Part shown: positions 56,365-64,000 of the stretch, piece after piece | Layout: each line of letters starts with the position of its first letter | Position numbering within the stretch: the first letter of the stretch is position 1 | Origin: Haematococcus lacustris | Taxonomy: Eukaryota > Chlorophyta > Chlorophyceae > Chlamydomonadales > Haematococcaceae | Length of the DNA stretch: 64,000 bases | NCBI GenBank assembly: GCA_030144725.1 | Contig: JASKMD010000017.1 | Location: forward strand, 3,243,901-3,307,900 | Direction: 5' to 3' | Notes under the pieces: generated by a model | Told to the model about the DNA's origin: nothing | What the model saw: the letters and a program-made list of their open reading frames with translations, nothing else | Database searches by the model: none | Position numbers and translations under genes: made by a program

Positions 56365-58453
56365 GTGGCTGCAGTGGTGGCTGGCACCAAAGGCCTGGAG
56401 TTCCCTCCGGATGCCCCAAAGGTCAGGTCCCACAAGGTCTGTTTGGCAAAGTGTACCGTGAGCCATTTGATGCCGCGCTTACACAGCCGTGATCAGCGAG
56501 CCTTCCCGATATGCCTACTGCATCAAAGGGCCTGCACGGCCTGGGCGCCCACCAGTGTCGACAAGTGTCCAGGTGGCAAGGTTACTGTAGATGGATGCGG
56601 CGTTCTTTTTCAAGCGGTGGCCAGTAGGTACGGTCTACAACAGCACTAGCGCGAGGGCCGGCGGTTATGTTCGGTAACGGGGTGGCTCGCATCTCGCATC
56701 GGGCTGCCGCAGCTCGCTCGCAACATGCCTAAGCTTTGCAATGGCCCTACTCCTCCACCACATCAAAGCATATACTACGACCTGCAGGCAGCATGCCCGA
56801 AGGAATTGTTTTTTCTGGTCTCGCCTTCGACGACATTATTGAGAGGGCTGATGAACGACGAGAGCTTCCTATGCTTTCTTATGCTTCCCTATGCTTCCCT
56901 TTGCTGTCCTATGCTTTCCGATCCTTCCTATTCTTACTACGCTTAGTGCGGCGGTGCCATCGCTATCAATGGCCGCCAGTCTGCATCATTTGCGCCGCTG
57001 GTGAACGCTGGTGGTAGCTTGGAGGTATTAGAACAACCTCTACCACTTTCGCAGCCTAGTGAGCGCGAGATGTTGGGGTGATTTAGACATGAGCATGGTA
57101 GGTATGTCTGGGTGATCTATGGGTGCTAATCCTAAGAATAACGCTATTCAAAGTGGTAGAGGTTCTCGGGGCACACCGCTTGCATCTCTACATGAGGTCA
57201 GCACGGCGTTTGATGCACTTCCCGCCTAGAAATCAGGTTTTCAGCTCACTGGAATTTCATTAGCCTCCCAACCCGTGCAGGGCAGATGTATTACACTGCA
57301 ATAGCTTCCCGTGGGAGCTATGAGTATACGTCAACGCTAGGGCGCAGAAACTAGACGGATGCGCAGCAGCAACAAGCAGCAAATCGATCTCAAAAACAGC
57401 ACTGCATATTTGCATGCCGGCACCCCATCACGGCACCCCGACCGCCCGACTAGTGGCCGCTCTACCTCGCTCATCGTTGCGGCGTTATTGTATGCACGTG
57501 CACTACCGTTAGGGTGCAAGGAGTCACTGGTGCCAGGATACCGCGGAGGGGGGCAAAGTTGACTTTAGCCCGTCCCTCGCAGGCCAAGCTGCGGAGCACC
57601 ACGCCGCAGCGGGGCGTCGCGATTTGACCTCTTGGCGTGCAGTATACGCGACAAAAAGTGACGGTACATTTTTTCGAGCCATTTTACCTGACCTTGTGGG
57701 ACCTGACCAAAGGCCTTCGTGGCCCTGGCCGAAGCCTGCATGGCCCATGAGGCTAGCGACCGACCTGACATGCAGACCATCTGCAAGGTGCTGCAGGCCC
57801 TACGCAACACTCACTCACCCACGGCCAGGGGCCGGTGAACCAATCAGGCATAGGGCGCAGGGCTGCCACACGCAGCTTGGGGCAAGCCATGGCTTAATTG
57901 ACAAGGTGGTTTGTTAGGGTTGGTCCCATGTTGATGGCGCCAGCAGCTTGGGTAGTTCCGCAACCTTTGGGAGTGGGCCCCCTGAGGCATGACTAACCCT
58001 CGTTGGGTCAGCAAGGATGTGGGAGCTCAGCCTCTGACTGTTGCCAGACAGTGTTGGCGCCTTGGCCCTCATGAAGGGTCCGTGACTGTACCTGGCTACC
58101 GCCACCACTTCGCACCATGGTATCGGCAAGGACAAAGCTATAGAGTGCCCCTCCTGCAACCCCTGCTTAAATGGTATGCAGCCACGAATGGTAAGGCACA
58201 GTTTCCCCCTGATGCATGATCTATAGCTCAAAGTGACCGGGAATAGGTTCATACCCTTGAGTTTATACCTCGACCTTACTTCACAATATCGCTCAAGTGA
58301 AAGTATGAAAGGGGTAAAGGTCATATATTATAAACTAAATTGCACTGAGTGGTAGTGCAGCTCGCAAAGCGACCATTTCATAATGCGAAACGACGCGAAA
58401 CAAAAGTACTGGTGTGGACGGGTGTGCTCCATGCTGCCCTAGTTGTGTCCACT
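56365..58453 (+). pseudogene. Inverted duplicate, arm 2: kinase C-terminal exon fragment and flank
   Basis: The plus strand reads [19 protein letters not shown] up to 56420. After the inserted element it resumes at 57709 with [12 protein letters not shown] and runs to the same stop codon as the kinase gene. About 600 bp of kinase 3' flank follows. It lacks a promoter and all upstream exons, so it is a dead fragment. Confidence 0.85.
56421..57708. mobile_element. TIR DNA transposon, 1.29 kb, non-autonomous
   Basis: It has perfect 19-bp terminal inverted repeats, GGTCAGGTCCCACAAGGTC. It interrupts the duplicated kinase exon, and comparison with the intact gene gives the empty site 'gccccaaaggcc'. 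The repeated flank is AAA, CAAAG or CCAAAGG, depending on whether the element is taken to start GGTC, GTC or TC; a palindromic context makes this ambiguous. No transposase ORF is recognised. Superfamily not assigned. Confidence 0.82.
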
Positions 58454-59060
58454 CAGGCGACCCCAACTGACAAAAAATGACAGGAAACCGACCCCTGGCA
58501 GTAGGACGGCTGTATCTCTGCACTGACTTCGCCAAAATCAATGCTGGATGGTTCACAATGTAGACAACCCGGCCAGCTACCTTGCAGCCAACCATAATAA
58601 TTATGCAGTCAGTAGGCCGTGCACAACAAAGCATCAAAGTTGGTGATTCGAAACGTTGCGAGCCATACAGTCATCGTTTCGATCCCCCACGTCGCTTAGG
58701 CTGCTCTACATGAGTATGCGCGTCGGCAGCAGCAGTCGGATATGAAAGCGGTTGCGGGAATGTGGCACGGAGGCAGTTGGCAGGTGCGGTGGCCACTACA
58801 ACCTTAGTCTAACTACGTCCCGTGTGTCACCGCTTGCGCTTGGCAGCTGTCTGGGGCTGCCCCAACTCAGCAGGTGTGGTACGCTTGCGGAGCGTGCAGC
58901 CAGGAGCCGGCGCTTGAGCCATAGCAGCCTGCCCCTCGGTGGCCGAGGTCACCCAACATCTGCATGATGACCCGGACATGAGCCTCAGCCGTGCCGCTGG
59001 CCAGCTGGATGACGCCCACAACATCAGTGAATGACTGCTCCGCCCGCTCTGCAAATGACT
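58454..59060 (-). pseudogene. 3' part of an unknown transposon protein and its flank
   Basis: The minus strand holds A-T-E-G-Q-A-A-M-A-Q-A-P-A-P-G-C-T-L-R-K-R with a K-R-K-R end (stop at 58827). In another frame upstream is E-Q-S-F-A-E-R-A-E-Q-S-F-T-D-V-V. A further segment at about 59100-59190 reads I-H-L-A-F-D-G-R-T-S-K-R-H-G-K-V-L-V-I, which resembles the D-G-W-T-S region of hAT transposases. A diverged partner is at 53610-53700 ([13 protein letters not shown]). Frames are broken, and the hAT link is a guess. Confidence 0.35.
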
Positions 59061-59270
59061 GCTCCTGCCCCTGCAGCTTAGGTATTGGCTGCTGTGACCC
59101 TGATGACGAGCACCTTCCCATGGCGCTTGGATGTGCGTCCGTCAAATGCCAAGTGTATCGCCTTGGCTTGCTTCAGCATCTCTGCATGCAAAGTAGCAAG
59201 CATGTCATCTTGTCATCCCTCACTCATCCCTCACTTATCCACCACCTCCCAGACCACTCACCCACCACCG

Positions 59271-59612
59271 CCCAGCCCAGCCCAGCCCAGCCCAGCCCAG
59301 CCCAGCCCAGCCCAGCCCAGCCCAGCCCAGCCCAGCCCAGCCCAGCCCAGCCCAGCCCAGCCCAGCCCAGCCCAGCCCAGCCCAGCCCAGCCCAGCCCAG
59401 CCCAGCCCAGCCCAGCCCAGCCCAGCCCAGCCCAGCCCAGCCCAGCCCAGCCCAGCCCAGCCCAGCCCAGCCCAGCCCAGCCCAGCCCAGCCCAGCCCAG
59501 CCCAGCCCAGCCCAGCCCAGCCCAGCCCAGCCCAGCCCAGCCCAGCCCAGCCCAGCCCAGCCCAGCCCAGCCCAGCCCAGCCCAGCCCAGCCCAGCCCAG
59601 CCCAGCCCAGCC
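59271..59612. repeat. (AGCCC)n array, short copy
   Basis: About 68 perfect pentamers at the left of duplication copy 2. Confidence 0.95.
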
Positions 59613-60105
59613 CCACACACCACATGCCAGGAGCACCTGCCCCACCAGCACCATCACATGCCAGGAGCACCTGCCCCACCACCACCACGACATGCCAGGA
59701 GCACCTGCCCCACCACCACCACGACATGCCAGGAGCACCTGCCCCACCACCACGACGACATGCCAGGAGCACCTGCCCCACCACCACCACGACATGCCAA
59801 GAGCACCTGCCCCACCACCACCACGACATGCCAAGAGCACCTGCCCCACCACCACCACGACATGCCAAGAGCACCTGCCCCACCACCACCACGACATGCC
59901 AAGAGCACCTGCCCCACCACCAGCCCCACCACATGCAAGGAGCACCTGCCCCCCCACCTGCCCCTCCCCCCCCACCACCACATGCCAGGAACACACATAC
60001 CCCCCCCCTCCACCACCACACGCCAAGAGCTCATGCCCCACCACCACCACCACCACATGCCAGGAGCACATGCCCCACCACCACCTTACATGCCCCACCA
60101 CCACT
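59613..60105. repeat. 36-bp minisatellite, copy 2
   Basis: The same units as 54567-55010, with at least one extra unit. Confidence 0.85.
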
Positions 60106-60487
60106 GTATCAGTGCTATGCAGCAGCTGCGCATCCACACACACTGTGAAGCAAGCAACTGTACATGTATATTGAAACAATTTATGCCTTGATGCTTGGGG
60201 CTGAATGTCACGGGTTTGTGGACCTATCCTCGTAACGACCCACATCGCACACGACGTATCCGTCGCAACGACCCACATCGCAACATACCCACATCGCAAC
60301 ATGGTTCATAAACAAGCTTCACGTTTAATCACTAAGGAACACTAAGGAACTACGTTGTCTTGCTTTAACCACCAACCACCACGCCCAGTCGGCAGACGGC
60401 CCAGACGGTCTCTTCGCCCACTGCGGGGCAACGGCGGTGTCAGCCTCGGTACACGCGCCAAGGCCACTCGGATCGGGGTCCGGCCCA

Positions 60488-61462
60488 CAGTGCGTTTCCA
60501 ATAGGCTGCATGGGAGGTGGGAGCTGGGAGCGGAGCCGCATGGGCCCATGCACCGAAATGGTGTTTCCATCGCGCAAAAACTGGGAGCTTGGAGCTGCAT
60601 GGACCCTTTTGGCTGCATTTTTACAAGTTTTGCAACACGACTCTTGGTGGGCTGGTGCTTTGCAAGGCTATGATCGCCGCCTATTGCAGGTTGTGGTGCA
60701 GGTGGCTGCAGTTTGCAGGACTACAGGTTTGGTGACAACAAGTTCGCTCTTCTGCCGTTAGCTGGGGTGGTGGCGAGGATGAAGCAGAGTAGCAAGTAGT
60801 GTAGCAAGTAGCAAGCAGCGTAGCAACCAGAGTAGCAAGTAGTCGATGTGCACGGCAAGCTAAGCTAATCTCCGCGTGAGCGGGGCGAAGAAAGTCAGCT
60901 GTACAAGCCGACTAGCTAAACTAGCTAAACATTCTCCGCAAAGCACAGCAGGTGCAGGCAAGCAGCAACTTTGCAGGCACTAAAGCACAGCAGGCACGCA
61001 GGACTGCACACTAGCGGTCAGCTAAGCTGAAGAAGCTGAAGGTTGCTCCGCAATGTTGAGGTTGCGATGGAACTGCGGAGGAGGGCCTTGTGCCGATGTC
61101 TACTCAGCGATGTTGCCAGTGGACCGATACGGGGCACACGCGCGCAGAGCAGAGCAGAGCTCGCAAGAAGATTAAATTTGAAATGCAGCTCCCAAGCGCC
61201 CCATGTCCTCCGCGCCTGGCTCCATTGGGCTCCCAGCATGGGATCCATTGGAGCCAGGAGGCCCTTTTGGGAGAACATGCGCAGGACATGGGGGCTGCAT
61301 GCCTAGCATCTCCAAGCATTGGAAACGGGAGCGCGGAGGAGCCGCATGGAGACCGCATGCAACGTTTTTGGCTCGAGCTCCCAGCTCCCGCTCCCACGCC
61401 TCCATGCAAAAAAGTGCCATGCAGCTCCCAGCTCCCAACTCCCACGCATTGGAAACGCACTG
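60488..61462. mobile_element. TIR DNA transposon, 975 bp, with 3-bp target duplication
   Basis: The ends are perfect 15-bp inverted repeats, CAGTGCGTTTCCAAT. The flanks are both CCA (60485-60487 and 61463-61465). The empty site is preserved in duplication copy 1 at 55317-55319. Subterminal regions are rich in 'gggagctgggagc' repeats on the left and their complement on the right. No transposase ORF. A 3-bp duplication is known for Harbinger and CACTA-type elements, but the superfamily is not assigned. Confidence 0.88.
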
Positions 61463-61767
61463 CCAGTCGAGGTCACCCCATGACCCATGGTCCGAGCGGC
61501 CGGACTAACAAGGGTTCGCAATCAGCCTTTCACTTTTTGATTCTGGCTTGCATGCACCCATGCCTCGCCTCCTTCTCAGCGTGAGGTTTGTGTGCTTAGG
61601 GTTTGGAGTGGGCTGAGTGGTGGCTATAGCGATGTAAACCCAGCATCGTCATCAGCCTCCTTACGTGCAATGGCTACTACTACAACTAGCCTAAAAACCA
61701 ATGCCGCATCCTTGCTGCACCTTGTCGCACCTCATCTTGTAGGTGTGCATTGAGGCAACAGCTCTTG

Positions 61768-61985
61768 CCCCACTGCCCCCCCTCCTGCCCCCCCTCCTGC
61801 CTGCCCCCCTCCTGCCCCCCCCTCCTGCCCCCCCTCCTGCCCCCCCTCCTGCCCCCCCTCCTGCCCCCCCTCCTGCCCCACACTGCCCCACACTGCCCCC
61901 CCCTCCTGCCCCCCCTCCTGCCCCTCCTCCTGCCCCACCTCCTGCCACACACTGCCCCACCTCCTGCCTCACACTGCCTCACACC
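61768..61985. repeat. (CCTCCTGCCC)n decamer array, copy 2
   Basis: Counterpart of 55622-55830 in the second duplication copy, with small unit differences. Confidence 0.85.
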
Positions 61986-62507
61986 GCCCCACCTCTTGTC
62001 CCACCAGTGATGCAAGGGTGCAGCAGGCTAGTGCACTGGCTGTGGACGACTGCCTCGAACACTTAAGAGGGGATCCAGGACCCATCACACCATCACACCT
62101 CCCTGGGCTTCCCTGAGGTTCCTCCCCCTGGGAACCAGGCAGCTGTCCTTCAGCCTCCTAGCCGGCTGCCACCTCCATCGCACCTCTGACATGTGCTCCC
62201 GCTCCAGGCACTGCCTGCTACCTCATGTTGCACACTCTACCACCCTTCAATTCGAGACACCTTTCAACAGGTGTGGGGCCATTGATGGCCAGGGGTGTGG
62301 CTGCCTGCTGTTGGAGGTCAGATGCCACGCAGGATGGCCCGCCCCCACTCCAACACCTCGATCACTGCCTCAGCCGTGCGGTGGCTCAGTCCGTCCCCAA
62401 GCACCTGCGGCCACTCCATCCCACCAGGGTTCAAATCCTTGCGCCCAAAAGGTCTCAGACTGGTTAGGCAGGCCACACGCACAGGTGTGTGCCACCATGC
62501 CTGCATG

Positions 62508-62800
62508 CTGGCTTGCTAATGTCCTGACCTCATGGCAAGAGGAGGTGCGGGCAGCTGGTGAGCCTGCTGCTGAGAGCTGCACTGGAGGCCAGAGCTTGCT
62601 GTGCACATAGTCAGGGGCAGCAGCTGAGGGACCCGCACCTTGACAAGGCAGTATTATGGAGCATGCTCATCTGATCATGGGCATAGCAGAGCAAGTCAGT
62701 GTGACCCCCCACCTGCCTGCCCCTCCCCCCGCCTGCCCCTCTGCTTAGCTCTTCCCCATGTAAGCCCTCCCCCTGTCACCACCCACCCACCCACCCTTGC
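62508..62800. other. Junction between the duplication and the right-hand gene
   Basis: Unique sequence follows the end of duplication copy 2. The 3' end of the right-hand minus-strand gene may lie here, but no stop-bearing exon could be fixed. Confidence 0.3.
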
Positions 62801-63973
62801 CAACACATTCTCCTCAATGAGGGGCAGGGCCAGGCCGGCCAGCGTGGCGATGGTGACCGCCCAGGACAGCACAGCCAGGGAGGCGAACAGGCCACTCAGC
62901 CCCTCCTCCCCCAGCCCGTCAATCAGATGCTCCACATCGCTGCTGCCCGCTGCATACCACAGCAGGTCACCACACGACAGCGCTGCTGGCCACTGCCTGC
63001 TGCACGTTAGCAACTTGCATGACCCACATGCATGCTCCATGCAAAACACACAATTTCATCCTTGCGGAGCTGAGGCAGCAGTCCCACCACTATCCCGTGA
63101 CTAACACAGCTATCAAAGCGCTCTGAGAGGAAGTGCCTCAAAGAACAGAAGCAATGATGCCGACAGCAGCACCAGATGTGCATCACCCAGTTGCCTGGCT
63201 CCTGTAGCACTGCTTGCACTGTTTGCATCAGCACTGATAGGAAGGGCAGGTACCAATGATGATGCTATGAGAGAGGACACATTATGCACCACCCACTTGC
63301 CTGGCCCCTGCCCCCCCCCTGCCCCCTTGCTGCTGCCCTGCTGCCGCCCCTCACTGGTATGCAGGGCGCGGTCGTAGCTAGCGCAGGCGTTGAACAGCAG
63401 CCACGCCATGACCGCCTTGTTGGTGGCGTTGATGCCGTTGGACACCATGCCGGGGTAGTCCTCAACCCCAAACTCTGCCACCGCTGCAGGCCATGCAGGG
63501 CAGCAGACGGGATCACCTCTCCCATGATGGACCACACACTGGGCTAGGGTGATGGGTAAGGCTGGAACAGGTAATAGAGGTTGTATTTAGGGCAGGGGCA
63601 ACTGCCAATATGCGTAGGTGGGGGGTTCAAATCCCAGAAAGTGCAGTGTGTGGGTCGGGGTTATGGGGTGAACATGCAGAGTGTGGCCAGGTCTTGGTTC
63701 TCGAAACTTGATGCACCCCCACAGTGCTAGCCTCAGTTAATACCCTTTACCACCTTTAACCCATTGCCCTTTACCCCCTTCTTCCCCATCTTTCAACCTC
63801 ATCCCGTCGCCGCCCATACCAACGCCTACCCCTACCCTTACCCCCACGCCGCTGATCACTTTCGCAATGGTGAAGAGCCTTCTCCTTGCATCGTTGCAGT
63901 CAGGCTGTGAAAGCCGTACCCAACCCTGTCTCAGTAGCTAGGGCCTGGTTCAGCCCTCCCTCACCACTCACTG
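62800..63973 (-). CDS. Unrecognised membrane protein, partial (continues past window)
   Basis: At least three exon-like segments lie on minus. An end at about 63973 reads A-F-V-T-L-M-L-S before a gtgag donor. The exon 63483-63355 reads F-G-V-E-D-Y-P-G-M-V-S-N-G-I-N-A-T-N-K and A-W-L-L-F-N-A-C-A-S-Y-D. The exon about 62970-62810 reads S-D-V-E-H-L-I-D-G-L-G-E-E-G-L-S-G-L-F followed by two hydrophobic stretches (L-A-V-L-S-W-A-V-T-I-A-T-L-A-G-L-A-L-P-L). A possible extra exon at about 63200-63120 has L-L-S-A-S-L-L-L-F-F. Third positions are GC-rich. The family is not known to me. A plastid or other membrane role is only suggested by the hydrophobic segments. Confidence 0.55.
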
Positions 63974-64000
63974 AGCATCAGGGTCACAAACGCCTGCAAG

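Larger units (their letters stand above)
59271..62507. repeat. Direct segmental duplication, copy 2
   Basis: Partner of 53742-56362. It differs by array length, by a short direct repeat near 60240-60300 ('cccacatcgcaaca') and by the 975-bp TIR element at 60488-61462. Similarity ends after 'ccaccatgcctgcat' at about 62507. Confidence 0.88.

Noticed and set aside
63612..63660. tRNA gene suggested by 'ggttcaaatcc' near 63627
   Set aside because: No A box at the right spacing and no acceptor or anticodon stem could be formed.

Overview
The window is GC-rich nuclear DNA from a green alga. I infer a chlorophycean volvocalean, and Haematococcus-like would fit. Reasons: a pherophorin wall-protein gene with a very long Ser-Pro rod, many short introns with gtgag/cag borders, Gln- and Ala-rich proteins, long pentanucleotide arrays and many degraded transposable elements. 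No prokaryotic, viral, rRNA, convincing tRNA or CRISPR feature was seen.

Four host genes could be rebuilt exon by exon. In nearly every case the exon phases join cleanly, which is strong support. All four lie on the minus strand. They are a two-domain pherophorin (1177 to about 8640), a cytochrome P450 with 13 exons (11079 to about 18107), a bestrophin-type anion channel (19821 to at least 24224) and a GAF-PAS-protein kinase with 15 exons (26380 to about 38490). A fifth minus-strand gene, for an unrecognised membrane protein, runs off the right edge (about 62800 to 63973 and beyond).

From 38.5 to 62.5 kb the window is almost wholly accessory. It holds fragments of TnpB/Fanzor-like (RuvC-fold) elements on both strands, a LINE 3' end next to a hAT-like MITE, two TIR elements with target-site duplications, a coiled-coil ORF with a probable frameshift, a direct segmental duplication (about 53.7-56.36 kb against 59.27-62.5 kb), and an inverted duplicate of the 3' end of the kinase gene. 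Arrays of (AGCCC)n, (TGCCC)n, (GGGGT)n, (TGTGG)n and (GGCA)n lie in introns and between genes.

The most interesting signal is a family of at least nine scattered fragments. Their C-termini carry a D-R-D-x-N-(A/G)-(A/C)-L-N motif matching RuvC-III of TnpB/Fanzor RNA-guided nucleases. One fragment also carries a RuvC-I-like G-I-D-P-G. Family-1 copies are followed by a conserved non-coding tail of about 150 bp or more, placed where the guide RNA of a TnpB/Fanzor locus would be. Several copies sit in introns of the P450 and kinase genes, antisense to the host. This identification is by motif recognition only and was not confirmed by any search.
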